A stretch of 64,000 nt of DNA, taken from Smallanthus sonchifolius. Lineage: Eukaryota > Streptophyta > Magnoliopsida > Asterales > Asteraceae. The notes below the pieces were generated by a model. The model did not search any database, was not told the DNA's origin, and saw only the letters and a list, made by a program, of their open reading frames with translations. Where the stretch lies: positions 64,500,001-64,564,000 of the forward strand of contig CM042022.1 of NCBI GenBank assembly GCA_023525975.1. The letters are read 5' to 3'. Position numbers and translations under genes: made by a program. This document shows, piece after piece, positions 1-11,290 of the stretch. Numbering within the stretch: the first letter of the stretch is position 1; every line of letters starts with the position of its first letter.

Positions 1-317
1 CGTTCCAAAGCAGGTCGCGCGACCGTGCCAAAGCACCTGGCGCGACCGTGCTAGGACGAAGCACGACCGTGCTAGACTAGGGTTTGTTCACATTTTTCAA
101 TTTTAGTCCTTGACTTTTCTGATTTGATAAGTTTGAATAAAATAGTTTCTTGTATAGTGTCTAAATGTATATAACCGAGTAAAACTTGCGAACTTGTATA
201 GAATCATTGCATTTAATTTACGGCGAGAAAATAATGAGACAGTGCACGAGTATTGAATTCGAAATTGCATTACATTGAATTGAAATATGAATACTAAAAA
301 AAATCAGGAATGTTATA
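1..317 (-). repeat. E1 3' LTR, inner end only
   Basis: Near-identical to 7790-8108 of the 5' LTR. It contains three or four copies of the GC-rich word GCGCGACCGTGC at 15-75. It ends next to a purine tract (minus strand ATGGGGAGAC, 318-327). The LTR would begin TATAACATTCC on the minus strand, where relatives in this window begin TGTAACATCC. Confidence 0.85.
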
Positions 318-351
318 GTCTCCCCATGTTGAGAGAATTTCGTCCCGAAAT

Positions 352-1806
352 TTAGCTAGAGGAAACAACATGATTAGAAAAAAAATGAGGGTACTTGAGC
401 TTCATTTGGTCTTCTCGTTCCCAAGTGAACTCAGGACCACGCTTAGATTCCCAACGAACTTTAACGATAGGAATGCGACTTCGCTTGAGCTGCTTGACTT
501 CACGATCCATAATTTCCACCGGCTTCTCAACGAAGTGCATCGTTTCATCAATGCGCACGTCGTCGAGCGGTATATGGAGATTTTCATCGGCGAGACACTT
601 CTTTAGATTAGATATATGAAATGTAGGATGTACATTGCCAAGAGATGGAGGTAACTCGAGCTTGTAAGCCACTTTCCCAATCCTTTCAAGAATTTTGAAC
701 GGACCAACATAACGAGGTGCTAACTTGCCTTTCTTTCCAAAACGGACCACACCCTTCTATGGAGACACCTTTAGAAGAACAAGGTCACCGACTTGGAATT
801 CCAAGGGTTTTCGACGTTTGTCGGCATAACTCTTTTGCCGACTCCTCGCTACTCGAATATTGTCACGGATTTGAATAATCTTGTCGGATGTTTCTTGAAT
901 TAACTCGGGACCGGTGATTTGTGCTTCACCAATCTCGTTCCAACAGATAGGAGAACGACACTTGCGGCCATAGAGAGCTTCGAATGGAGCCATGTTGATA
1001 CTTGTGTGGTAGCTATTGTTGTAAGAAAACTCAATAAGGGATAAATGTGAATCCTAATTGCCACCAAAATCGATTACACAAGCTCTAAGCATGTCTTCAA
1101 GAGTTTGGATTGTTCGCTCGGTTTGACCATCAGTTTACGGATGGTAAGCCGTGCTTAAATCCAATCGAGTACCAAGAGCCTTTTGGAGGGATTGCCAAAA
1201 TCGAGAAGTGAACCAAGCGTCTCTATCAGATATTATGTTCAAGGGAACGCCATGACGGCTCACAATTTCATCAATGTAAATTCGGGCTAATTTCCCCACT
1301 TTGAAGTCTTCACGAATAGGCAAGAAGTGGGCAGATTTGGTGAGTCGATCAATGATCACCCAAATACTATCATAACCACTCGAGGTGCGAGGGAGCTTGG
1401 TAATGAAATCCATAGCTAAATTCTCCCATTTCCACACGGGAATTTCTGGTTGTTCGAGTAAACCAGAAGAACGTTGATGTTCGGCTTTGACTTTGGAGCA
1501 AGTTAAGCATTTGGCCACATAAAGAGCAATGTCTTTCTTCATACCGGGCCACCAATAAAGTTGGCAAAGATCTTGGTACATTTTATCCGCACCAGGATGA
1601 ATAGAATAACGAGTCTTATGAGCCTCGTTCATGAGAAATGCACGGAGATCATCGCGATCGGGAACCCAAATACGGTTCAAGTAATATAGTAAGCCATTGG
1701 GTTTTGATTCAAGAAGAAGTTCAACACCACACGACATTTCTTCATACATGTTGCCCTCGGTTACCGAGACGTGTTGAGCTTCTAAGATATGGGTTTGAAT
1801 ATCGGT
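352..1806 (-). pseudogene. pol: E1 integrase and chromodomain portion of pol, with stops
   Basis: In-frame continuation of the ORF ending at 1807. The HHCC zinc-binding module lies at about 1500-1640 and the DDE catalytic core at about 1020-1420, with the SDRDAWFTSRFW second-aspartate region. It is followed by the GKLAPRYVGPFKIL C-terminal DNA-binding region and a chromodomain ending in VRWESKRGPEFTWERED near 390. Stops occur at about 1804 (AAA or CAA to TAA), 1132 (CAA to TAA), about 1057 (TGG to TAG) and 754 (TGG to TAG). The last three are single C-to-T or G-to-A steps. A chromodomain in this family guides integration into heterochromatin. This copy is inactive as a single protein. Confidence 0.9.
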
Positions 1807-4800
1807 TTAAATACGGGCACAATGAAGCATAACATGGTCCTTTCGACTCAAAGCATCGGCTACCACATTCACGTTGCCGGGATGGTAACGAATTTCACAG
1901 TCGTAGTCGTTAAGGAGTTCGACCCAACGTCGTTGCCTCATATTGAGTTCTTTTTGGTTGAAGATATGTTGAAGACTTTTGTGGTCGGTGAATACCACAC
2001 ATTTCGTGCCATATAGGTAATGTCTCCAAATCTTTAACGCGAATACGACCGCACCCAACTCGAGATCGTGCGTCGTATAATTTTTCTCATGAATTTTGAG
2101 TTGCCTTGATGCATAAGCGATTACTTTTCCTCGTTGCATGAGGACACAACCAAGACCTTGGTTAGAAGCATCACAATAGACAACCAAATCATCATTCCCA
2201 TCGGGGAGAGTCAAAATTAGAGCATTACACAACTTATGCTTAAGAGTTTGGAAAGCTTCTTCTTGTTTCGGTCCCCATTCATAAGCTTTACCCTTATGGG
2301 TCAAGGCGGTAAGAGGGACAACAATCTTTGAGAAGTTTGAGATGAAACGACGATAATAACCCGCAAGACCAAGAAATGAACGAACTTCGGTAGGAGTCTT
2401 CGGGGCATTCCAATTCTTAACCGTTTCAATCTTAGTAGGATCAACATGAATACCCTTGTCGTTGACGATGTGACCAAGAAATTGAACTTCTTTTAACCAA
2501 AATTCACATTTGGAGAACTTGGCATATAGTTGTTCTTTCTTTAAAAGGTCCAAAACCAATCTAAGGTGTTCTTCATGGTCGGCTTTAGTCTTGGAATAGA
2601 TTAAGATATCGTCAATGAAAACGATAACGAATTTATCAAGGTACGGTTTGCACACACGGTTCATGAGATCCATGAAAACTGCGGGTGCATTGGTTAACCC
2701 GAAAGGCATAACCATGAACTCGTAATGACCATACCTTGTTCGAAAAGCAGTCTTAGGAATGTCATCTTCTTGAACACGGAGCTGATGATAACCGGATCGA
2801 AGATCAATCTTCGAGAAGCAAGTAGAACCTTGAAGTTGATCAAAGAGGTCATCGATCCTAGGCAAAGGATAACGATTTTTGATAGTAAGCTTGTTGAGTT
2901 CGCGGTAGTCAATACCTATGCGAAATGATCCATCCTTCTTCTTAACAAATAAGACGGGTGCACCCCACGGTGAATGACTCGGGCGAATGAAACCTTTTTC
3001 GGAGAGTTCTTGAAGTTGGCTTGCGAGTTCTTGCATTTCCGAAGATGCAAGACGATAAGGAGCTCTAGCAACGGGGTTAGCTCCGGGCATAAGATCAATA
3101 CGGAACTCTACTTGACGAACAGGAGGAAGACCGGATAAATCTTTAGGAAACACTTCGGGAAAATCCCTAATGATAGGAATGTCTTGAATACTCTTCTCCT
3201 TGACGTCCTTTTGAACAATATGAGCTAGGAAGGCGATGTACTTCTTTCGTAAGTACTTTTGGGCGGTAGTACAAGACATCAATTTAAGACCCTTGCAAGG
3301 CTTTTCACCAAAAACCCTTAAGGTTTCTCCCGATGGTAGCGGAATTCGAATACACTTTTCAAAGCAAATAACTTCGGCATGATGATTTGATAGCCAATCC
3401 ATACCTATGATAATATCAAAGCTTCCTAGTGGCATTGGAATAAGATTGATTGGGAATGTATAATCATTAAGTTCTAAGGAGCAATCATAGATGATAGACT
3501 CAATTGTAAGGGAGTCACCATTTGCTATTTCAACGGTGAAGGTTTTCTCTAATTGGGATCGTGTCTTTGCAAGTAAAGGCTCAAAATTAAGTGACACAAA
3601 ACTTTTATCAGCACCGGTATCGAACAAAATGGAGGCATATTGACTATTAACAAGGAACGTACCCTTAACCACGTCGTTGTTGGCTTGAGCTTCGTTGGCG
3701 TTTATGTTAAACGCACGCCCACGAGCTCCACCTTGTCTAGCATTTGCAAGTCTTGGACATAGATTTCGAAAATGGTTCGGGTCACCACACTCATAACAAG
3801 CACGCCTATTAGCAATGGTGGGAACACCTTGATTAGCCACTCGCGGGTTGGGTTGGTTCGGTGGGTTGACTAGGCCCTCAAAAGCTTTGGCCCTACAAAC
3901 ATTGATAGTGTGACCATATATCCCACAATGAGTACAAAGGCGACATGGGATATTTTGAGGATGATGAAAATTACAGGTGGCACAAAGTGGGTAGATCCCA
4001 ACATATGGCTTTTTAGCCGGTGCTTGAACTACGGGTGCAACTTGATTAACGGGCACCGCAGGAGTAACCACAGCAAAGTTTCTAGCCTTCCTCTTTTTGT
4101 TATTGCGAGAGGGTTCAGTTGTGGCTTCTTTGTTGTGGGCAGGAGGGGTTACGGTTTCAGCAACTTTCTTAGATCCCTTTTTGGTAAGAGTCCCAGCTTT
4201 CACATGATTATCAGTCAGGGTAGCAGACAGGCGGATGGCATCTTCCAAAGTAGCAGGATTTCTACCTAAGATAGTATCATGGATTTGTCTTGGTAGCCCA
4301 CCAATGTACTTTTCGATACAACGAGATAACGGAGTGACCATGTGGGGCACGAGAAGACTCAACTCATGGAACCGAGTTGTATATGCTAAGTTTTCCCCAC
4401 TATCTTGGGCAAGATCCCAAAATTCGGCCTCTAACTTCTTCACTTCATTTCGAGGACAGAATTCCTCGGTCATAAGCCTTTTGACCTCATCCCAAGGTAA
4501 AGCCATAGCTACATCAATACCCCTATTCCTTTTCTCCCCATTCCACCATGTAAGTGCCCGCTTTTGGAGGACACTTGTAGCATGACGAACACAGAGGTTG
4601 TCGGGACAGTCACTATTGATAAAGGTATTCTCAATACTTTCAAACCATTGAAGGAGTCCAGTAGCTCCTTCGGTTCCATAAAACTTTAGGGGATTGCACG
4701 AATTGAAGTGCTTGAAGGTGCATTGAGATGGATTGTTTCCACCATTTCCACCATTACCACCATTGTTACCACTATTTCTTCCATTTCCACCATTGCCATT

Positions 4801-4914
4801 AGTGGCACCATTGGCTTGGGTGAGTTGTGTCACCAATTGGGTAAGAATAGCAGCAATGTCGGAGTTGGCGTTGGTTGCGGGAGCACGACGAGGAGGCATT
4901 CTACAGATTTTCAC
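1807..4914 (-). CDS. gag-pol: E1 Gag-protease-RT-RNase H polyprotein (open 1035-codon part)
   Basis: The longest open frame in the window. The retrotransposon Gag domain is at about residues 65-240. Two zinc knuckles follow near residue 320 (CTHCGIYGHTINVC) and residue 370 (CYECGDPNHFRNLC). The aspartic protease has LFDTGADKSF near 425. RT covers about 590-800 with catalytic FIDDILIY near 765. RNase H covers about 900-1030 with DASNQGLGC and TDHKSLQHIF. The frame stops at 1807 just before integrase; one base change removed the rest. An internal ATG at 4899 (MPPRRAP) is the more family-like start than the upstream ATG at 4914. Gag would form the particle; protease and RT/RNase H process it and copy the RNA. 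Confidence 0.93.
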   Translation of the reverse strand: MKICRMPPRRAPATNANSDIAAILTQLVTQLTQANGATNGNGGNGRNSGNNGGNGGNGGNNPSQCTFKHFNSCNPLKFYGTEGATGLLQWFESIENTFINSDCPDNLCVRHATSVLQKRALTWWNGEKRNRGIDVAMALPWDEVKRLMTEEFCPRNEVKKLEAEFWDLAQDSGENLAYTTRFHELSLLVPHMVTPLSRCIEKYIGGLPRQIHDTILGRNPATLEDAIRLSATLTDNHVKAGTLTKKGSKKVAETVTPPAHNKEATTEPSRNNKKRKARNFAVVTPAVPVNQVAPVVQAPAKKPYVGIYPLCATCNFHHPQNIPCRLCTHCGIYGHTINVCRAKAFEGLVNPPNQPNPRVANQGVPTIANRRACYECGDPNHFRNLCPRLANARQGGARGRAFNINANEAQANNDVVKGTFLVNSQYASILFDTGADKSFVSLNFEPLLAKTRSQLEKTFTVEIANGDSLTIESIIYDCSLELNDYTFPINLIPMPLGSFDIIIGMDWLSNHHAEVICFEKCIRIPLPSGETLRVFGEKPCKGLKLMSCTTAQKYLRKKYIAFLAHIVQKDVKEKSIQDIPIIRDFPEVFPKDLSGLPPVRQVEFRIDLMPGANPVARAPYRLASSEMQELASQLQELSEKGFIRPSHSPWGAPVLFVKKKDGSFRIGIDYRELNKLTIKNRYPLPRIDDLFDQLQGSTCFSKIDLRSGYHQLRVQEDDIPKTAFRTRYGHYEFMVMPFGLTNAPAVFMDLMNRVCKPYLDKFVIVFIDDILIYSKTKADHEEHLRLVLDLLKKEQLYAKFSKCEFWLKEVQFLGHIVNDKGIHVDPTKIETVKNWNAPKTPTEVRSFLGLAGYYRRFISNFSKIVVPLTALTHKGKAYEWGPKQEEAFQTLKHKLCNALILTLPDGNDDLVVYCDASNQGLGCVLMQRGKVIAYASRQLKIHEKNYTTHDLELGAVVFALKIWRHYLYGTKCVVFTDHKSLQHIFNQKELNMRQRRWVELLNDYDCEIRYHPGNVNVVADALSRKDHVMLHCARI

Positions 4915-5605
4915 AAGACCAGAAAAATAAATTGTAAGAACTTATGAGAATTGCTAGGATTTAATAGAATGAGAAAACCAAATAAAAGATAGATATTCAT
5001 AGTTTGGATTGTACTCAAAAGTGATAAAATCACTTGAATACTAAGGCACATTAAGGTTAATTTAAACTCATATAATTTTCAAGGAGACATGCTTTAGCCT
5101 ATAAGTAAACACTCATCTCGGGAATTCTCAGGAAAGCATACGGGTCCCTCGGTTGATTGGGATTTATGCGAAATGCTTTCCTAGACAGAAAACCCAAAAT
5201 ACAGGTGTCACCCTTCCAGATTGCACGTGTCCTCAAATAATTTAACAAGTTTAAAAACCTTAACGAAGAAATAAAAATTTTTAAAGATTTTTTTTTTTTT
5301 TTTTTTTTTGCTTCAAGAATTTTCCACATGCTAAGAAGGATAAAGATAGAAAAGAAGATAGAAATATTATGAGGTTTTAGAATATAGGAAAGGATATTAT
5401 TTATTAAATTATTATTTAAGAAGATCCTAATAAGTCATGAATTTCTAACAAGTAAGGTATCAAATATAATAACAATTTATCATGGTAAGCATGTAGCACA
5501 TAGCATGTAACACATAGCACAAAATCATGAAGCATAGTATAAGTGGGTGTCCTAAAGTTATAGTCTAGGTCAAGATGTCTAATAACCTAAATCCCTATAA
5601 CCAAG
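4915..5605 (-). other. E1 untranslated leader
   Basis: AT-rich leader between primer site and gag, with a poly-T tract (plus strand) near 5287-5309. No ORF with family resemblance is present, unlike E2 and E3. The stretch nearest the primer site (about 5460-5605) matches the E3 leader at about 14350-14490, including CTATAACCAAGGCTCTGATA. It may hold packaging or dimerisation signals, which is inference. Confidence 0.6.
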
Positions 5606-5617
5606 GCTCTGATACCA
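5606..5617 (-). other. E1 primer binding site (initiator tRNA-Met)
   Basis: Minus strand TGGTATCAGAGC, complementary to the 3' end of plant initiator tRNA-Met. It starts three bases after the 5' LTR end (…GTGTGACA-GAT). Confidence 0.92.
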
Positions 5618-5620
5618 ATC

Positions 5621-8108
5621 TGTCACACCCCGACCGATGGCGGAATCATCGGGGCGGGACATGTAAGACTGTTCATAGCACAAGGTTGACTAAATTAAAA
5701 TATGTTAAAGTCAAATTTCCATTTCACATAATCCAAGTACAAACCAAATCCAAACAAAGAAACAATAAACAACTCATAAACTTCTTGATTTAATATTGCT
5801 AAGTCCAAATCCTATATTGAGCACGTCTTGAATCATTCTCACATATTAGGGCCTGAAACATGAATAAAATAAAGTCAACTAAAAAGTTGGTGAGTATAAC
5901 ATAGTTGTATATAGATAGCATATAGTTGAAAACAAATCCTTTACAAGATATGAAAAATAAGGCATTTATGGGGAGCAGCTATTGTGTAATCAAGTACAAC
6001 CAAACCTTTGTAACTAGTATGCAAATTGTGTTGTCGGTATCAATCACCTCCACTTGGGTGGGTTTGTCAGACTCAATAGATCTATCATTGAAAACCGTCG
6101 GCTTGTATAGTTACTGATTGCACATAGTTTTCACAAAGACTAGCACAACTAGCACTCGGGCACAAAGCTCAAATTTTGCACACATGTATGTAAGTAGGAT
6201 TTTGCACTTGTGTTGTTTGAGTAAATGTAAATGTGAAATGTGTAATGTGTATAAAGTTCATGTTCCACCCCAAAAGTGTAAAAGAGTAAAAAGGGGCTGT
6301 GAATACTCACTTGGTATGGAAGTGAAGCTGACAAAGATTATAGATAGCAAATATGATCCTCAAGATGCACAAATTAACCTAAAGGGTAAATGTGTATTGA
6401 ATCAAATAGATGCATAAAGTTTAAGTCTAAAATGAAAGTTGAATTTGGGTATAAAACTATTGATTTGTATTTAAAAAAAAGTATTGAATAAATTATATAG
6501 AGTTTGAAGTAAAATATATTTGAAACAATTTGATTAGGTTTGAATTGAATAAATAAATATATAATTATAGTTTATGAAATAATGTAAATATTAATTGTAA
6601 TTAAGTATAAATAAATAAATGATTTTGATTTAAAGTGTAAATTAAATAAATAATCAGTATTTATAAATTTTGTAACTTAATTATTTAAATACCATTTAAG
6701 TGTAAGATAATAAATATAAATTTAATTTTTTTTTATAAACTTTTCAATAAATTATATTTATGTCAAGATTAAATTTTAATCTATTTTTAAATACAGAAAA
6801 CATATTTTTATAAAATCTAAAACATTTATTGATTAAATTATATTTCTGTTAAAAATTCTGAGTCTCACACGACCGTGCCTCGGAAGGACACGATCGTGCT
6901 CAAGCCACGGGCGTGACCGAGCTAGTCGGGGCGCGACCGGGTTGATCAACAGAAGCACAATCTAGACCAGTCAACAGGCATGACCGTGCCTTGGCCCGGC
7001 ACGGTCGTGTCTATGATCTTTAGACACAACAGAGACTAGCCCAGAGGGCATGACAAGGTCTGGACAGGAGGACACGACCGCGCTGATATTCGGCACGACC
7101 GCGCTACATGAGGCACGGCCGCGCTAGATGATTAGCGCGACCGTGTCTCTTCCAAATCAGACACGAATTGACAATTTCTTGTATTTTAAACGCTGGATTT
7201 GTTAGGGCTTTTGATTAATGGGTTACTACGAGTCTTTTCATATAACTTAATTGTATGAACATCGCGTTTAAGTAGGGATTCGATTAAATCATTTTCAATA
7301 AAATATGAGTTCTGATTAGGATCGATTTCTATAATGGAAGCCCAAATTGAATAGGGGCTTTCGATACTGATACAGTAGAGAATGAAATAGAAGATTCAAT
7401 TACCCGGAATAGAAGCGAATCGTTAGAGAATGGTAGGAAGGAATTCTGTCGGCGGCAAGCTTGGTTTCCGGCGACCTATGCTGCGGTTCCGAATGTTTCA
7501 GCGGCTTCGGATGATTCAGAGATGGTCTGGAAATGCTTGACTGGATTGCTTTGAAAAAAATGAGAGAATTTGGGTTCTCCTTGAAATGTCCAAGCGTTTG
7601 GAATTTGGTAGAATAAAACCGAAGTGATTTCGAGTAATGGAAATGTTTATTGTGTTTGTTAATGTGAATAAAGTGTGTTGATGTTACGAATTTGAACGAT
7701 CGGATGATTAAAGTCACAATTACGATTCAACTGTTACGCAGGCGCGACCGTGCCAAGATAGGCGCGACCGTGCCTAGGCACCGGGCGCGATCGTTCCAAA
7801 GCAGGTTGCGCGACCGTGCCAAAGCACCTGGCGCGACCGTGCTAGGACGAAGCACGACCGTGCTAGACTAGGGTTTGTTGACATTTTTCAATTTTAGTCC
7901 TTGACTTTTCTGATTTGATAAGTTTGAATAAAATAGTTTCTTATATAGTGTCTAAATGTATATAACCGAGTAAAACTTGCGAACTTGTATAGAATCATTG
8001 CTTTTAATTTACGGCGAGAAAATAATGAGACAGTGCACGAGTATTGAATTCGAAATTGCATTACATTGAATTGAAATATGAATACTAAAAAAAATCAGGA
8101 ATGTTATA
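5621..8108 (-). repeat. E1 5' LTR, about 2.5 kb
   Basis: On the plus strand it begins TGTCACACCCC and ends GGAATGTTATA. Its first 300 bp match the starts of SL (9623) and the E3 LTR (14507), so all three are one superfamily. Two clusters of GC-rich repeats related to GCGCGACCGTGC lie at about 6865-7150 and 7738-7866 in otherwise AT-rich DNA. A 105-codon minus-strand ORF at 7400-7717 has no recognisable motif and is probably chance. Confidence 0.88.
6865..7150. repeat. Cluster of CACGACCGTG-type words in E1 LTR
   Basis: About ten imperfect copies of a (G)CACGACCGTGC word in both orientations (for example GGCACGGTCGTG near 7000), spaced irregularly. Each word has CACG and CGTG as inverted ends. 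A second cluster with about six copies is at 7738-7866, and its copy is at 1-75. Confidence 0.8.
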
Positions 8109-9617
8109 GTTTAGATTTCTAACGAACTTGCAAATTGGGTTAAGGAGTACGATTGATAACAAGATTCAAGTGTGTTTCTCATAGTCAGACACGAATGATG
8201 ACAGCGAATTTAGTTTTTGAAATGAATTTAAGGAGAAAAACTATCGAATAATAATTTGGATTCTATAGGTGAAATGCACTACTTGAAATAGGAGTGATGG
8301 GAGTTTGATGATCAAGGTTTGTTTAGGATGTAGTCTAGTATGTTAAAGAATTTAAGTGGATAAGAGATTTCACAAACATTGGGCTTTTAAACAACATAAA
8401 ACTTTACGTGACACGATAACGCTACTTCTGATAATATGACAGGAACACTTATGTATAGGAAGTACCAGCGGCGTATCCACCATGCCCTTGTCATATCTCA
8501 GTAGTTTCGTTATTACATATCATGATAGGTTTCATGTCATAACACATGACAAAATTTGCTATGTTGTACATGCGCTGATTTTTATAATTTTGTGTGCACC
8601 CGTAATTATCCAAATCACCGCATGGTCCATATAGTTCATCCCATTGTGTGTGTGGGTCAAGGGGGTAATACAAAATCACTTAATCCGTAACTATTGTTTT
8701 CACGTATGTGTTGCTAACAAGTAACTATGACCATAAATATAAGAGTCAATCAGGTACTAAAGAGTAATAACATGGTATAATTTAAGGTCCCAAAGCTTCC
8801 TCGTGTTTGAACAAGAATACGTCAAACCCCAAGTAGTTTAAAGTTTTACAGCTTACTCGTGTTTGAACAAGAATACGTCAAACCCCGAGTATCTTTAAAG
8901 TTTTGTAGCTTTCAACTTTCATGGGTAAAGTGAATGATCATGCCTTGTGTATAATGTGATTAATCAATTGCAACAATTGTAAACAGTCTAGTTCCATGTA
9001 TAAAGTAAACACTCAAGTCTCATGTATGAACTAGTGTTATGCACATTGTAAATAAATAGGTTTCATGGATAATGTGAATAGTTTAGTAACATGTATGTAG
9101 TAAGCAAATGGGTTTCATGAGAACAAATAGGTTTTCATGTATAAGGTAAACAATCGAGTATCATGTGTATCGTGGTCATGTAATCAACCTCATATCATGT
9201 ATATTGTGATTTCACTAAGTCTCATGTATCATGTGATTAATCTTATATCATGTATATTGTAAGCAACTAAGTTTCGTTTAAAATGTGGACATTCATGTGT
9301 AAGCTATTGAATCTTTATGGGTAACGTAAACTATAAAATTCTATAGGTGGTCGAGTGTTTCGGATAAGCGTGTTGTCTGGTGTTCATGCATATGTGGGTA
9401 GATAGTTTTAGCTTTTTAGATCTCGTTGAGGTTTATAGGGAGGGTTAACGTCTATGCGAAATGATACATCTCTTTGAAGTGGCAAGTACACTCATATATT
9501 ACCGAAGGTGCAAGATAACGAGGAGGTTCTGAAAAATATTCTGAGTAATGTGCTTACGAATGACTGACTTTGTTTGTAAATAAATAAGTAATTATAATTT
9601 GTTCTTGTTTGTAGATA
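8109..9617 (-). other. Decayed retroelement interior (probably E3), no gene
   Basis: No convincing ORF. 8795-8906 is a direct duplication of a 56-bp unit containing CGTGTTTGAACAAGAATACG. About 8930-9290 is a run of degenerate units built around TCATGTATA followed by GTRA. At about 9450-9520 a short stretch resembles E1 RT DNA (2920-3060) with an internal deletion: TATGCGAAATGAT, then a match to CGAAGATGCAAGACGATAAGG. This suggests an old pol remnant on the minus strand. Confidence 0.4.
8930..9290. repeat. Degenerate short tandem units (TCATGTATA core)
   Basis: Roughly eight imperfect units of 30-45 bp, each carrying TCATGTAT(A/G) and most followed by GTAA or GTGA. Origin unknown. Confidence 0.5.
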
Positions 9618-10679
9618 GATAATGTCACACCCCAACCGATGGCGGAATACGTCGGGGCGGGACATGTAGACTGTTCATGAGCACAAGGTTGACTAGATTG
9701 CAATATTTTAATCATCAAGTTTCATTTCAAACAAAGCAAACACAACCAAATTCAAACAAGTACGTGAATGAAATACATAATATTCTTTATTTAAATTTAA
9801 CTAAGTCCAAAGCCTATTTGTAGCATGTCTTGATCAAACTCACACATTAGCACCTGAAACATGAATAAAATAAAGTCAACTAAAAAGTTGGTGATCATAC
9901 ACAGGTTTATACATAGATAGTGTATAGATGTAAATAATCAAATCCTTACATAACATGATAAAATAAGGCGTTTATGGGGAGAAACTATTGTGTAACCAAA
10001 GTACAATCAAACCTTTGTAACTAGCATGCAAATTGTGTTGTCGGTAACAATCACCCCAATCTGGGTGGGTTTTTCAGACTCAATAGATCTATCATTGTTA
10101 ACCGTCGGCTTGAATAGTTAATGATTGCACATAAATTGCACACAAACAGTTAACACACCTAGCACTCAAACATAAAGCTTAAATTTTGTATACATGAATG
10201 TAAAGAGGATTTGTGTTTGTGTAGTTTGTGTAAATGTAAACACTTGTGTGTATAGAGTTCATGTTTCACCCCAAAAAGTATAAAAGAGTGAAAGGGGCTA
10301 TGTAATACTCACTTGAATAAGTTGTGTAGATAACACGAGCAAAAATAAAGCACAAGTGATTCTCAAATCACAAGTTTAACCTAGAATGAAATGTATGAAC
10401 TTGCATTAATAATGTGCACGGAGTCTAAGTCATGATCAAATGTTCATCGGGTTTGATATGTGTGGATTTGTACAAGGGTTGTGTCATTTTATGTGAAAGG
10501 ATGTAAGTCAACAAAAGTTTGATGTGTAAAATTGTAAGTTCAAAGTATATATGAAAAATAATATTTGTCTTTAGTGTTTATGTCTAATTAATTTAAATAA
10601 ATAAATTCTTTTAGGGTTCAAAGTAAAAATAAATAAATCTATCTTATTTATTTATTTTATAATAATGTGTCAAACTATA

Positions 10680-10685
<6 letters not shown>

Positions 10686-10743
<58 letters not shown>
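10686..10743. repeat. TA microsatellite
   Basis: An almost pure (TA)n tract of about 58 bp. A shorter one lies at about 10866-10890. Both are inside the solo LTR. Confidence 0.95.
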
Positions 10744-10746
<3 letters not shown>

Positions 10747-10865
10747 TACATATTAAAACCCTAAATAAATTTGTTAATGTAAGAAGATAATTGGTAAATA
10801 AATTTGTTTATTTATTTATTATTAAAGTAATATGTTCTAAAATAAGGAATGTAGTTATTAATATG

Positions 10866-10896
<31 letters not shown>

Positions 10897-11223
10897 GAGT
10901 TTTATTTGTTTTAAACTCTAACATGTATATATAGTTTAATAGAAAAACAAATGATTTATGAGAATGTATTTTTATAAAAATTTTGTCACAACTTTTATAA
11001 AATTAGGAAATTAAATACTTGGTTTTAAAATTTAATAATTTGTTTAAGAAATGTATTTTTAAATGATTAAAAGGAGATTTTCACCAATTAAATTTGTAAA
11101 ACAGATGTTTTATGTTAAAAATTGTAAAGTATTGCTTTAATATGATCTAAATAAGGTTGGGTTTATAAAAATAATTTTTATACAATTTTTGGGGCATTAA
11201 AAGCGGTTTTTAAAAATTAAACT

Positions 11224-11290
11224 GGCCACCCAGCTTGAACCCGGGTGGCGCCTGTAACAGGTGCGCGTGTTACCAGTGGACCAAGTGGCT
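11224..11290 (-). other. tRNA-like module in solo LTR
   Basis: On the minus strand this starts with GCCAC and ends with GTGGC, which can pair as a short acceptor-like stem. It has an A-box-like TGGTCCACTGG, a central hairpin around CCTGTTACAGG, and a T-arm-like CCCGGGTTCAAGCTGGG with a seven-base loop. A second module with GGGTTCGAAACCC is at about 11385-11455. The fold lacks a full acceptor stem and a CCA context, so it is probably not a working tRNA gene. Confidence 0.45.

Larger units (their letters stand above)
1..8108 (-). mobile_element. E1: Ty3/gypsy chromovirus (Tekay/Del-like), 3' LTR cut by window edge
   Basis: A minus-strand LTR retrotransposon. Reading the minus strand it runs 5' LTR (8108-5621), initiator-Met primer site, leader, gag-pol (4914 to 352), polypurine tract and 3' LTR (317-1, incomplete). 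The two LTR pieces match almost base for base over about 310 bp (1-317 and about 7790-8108). Gag, aspartic protease, RT, RNase H, integrase and a C-terminal chromodomain come in gypsy order, which places it among chromoviruses. Four premature stops mean it no longer encodes a full polyprotein. Its left target duplication is outside the window. Confidence 0.92.

Noticed and set aside
7400..7717. 105-codon minus-strand ORF in the E1 LTR
   Set aside because: No motif, biased composition, no support from related LTRs.
11224..11290. Functional tRNA gene
   Set aside because: Acceptor stem is short, the anticodon arm is irregular, and it sits within an LTR; kept only as a tRNA-like module.
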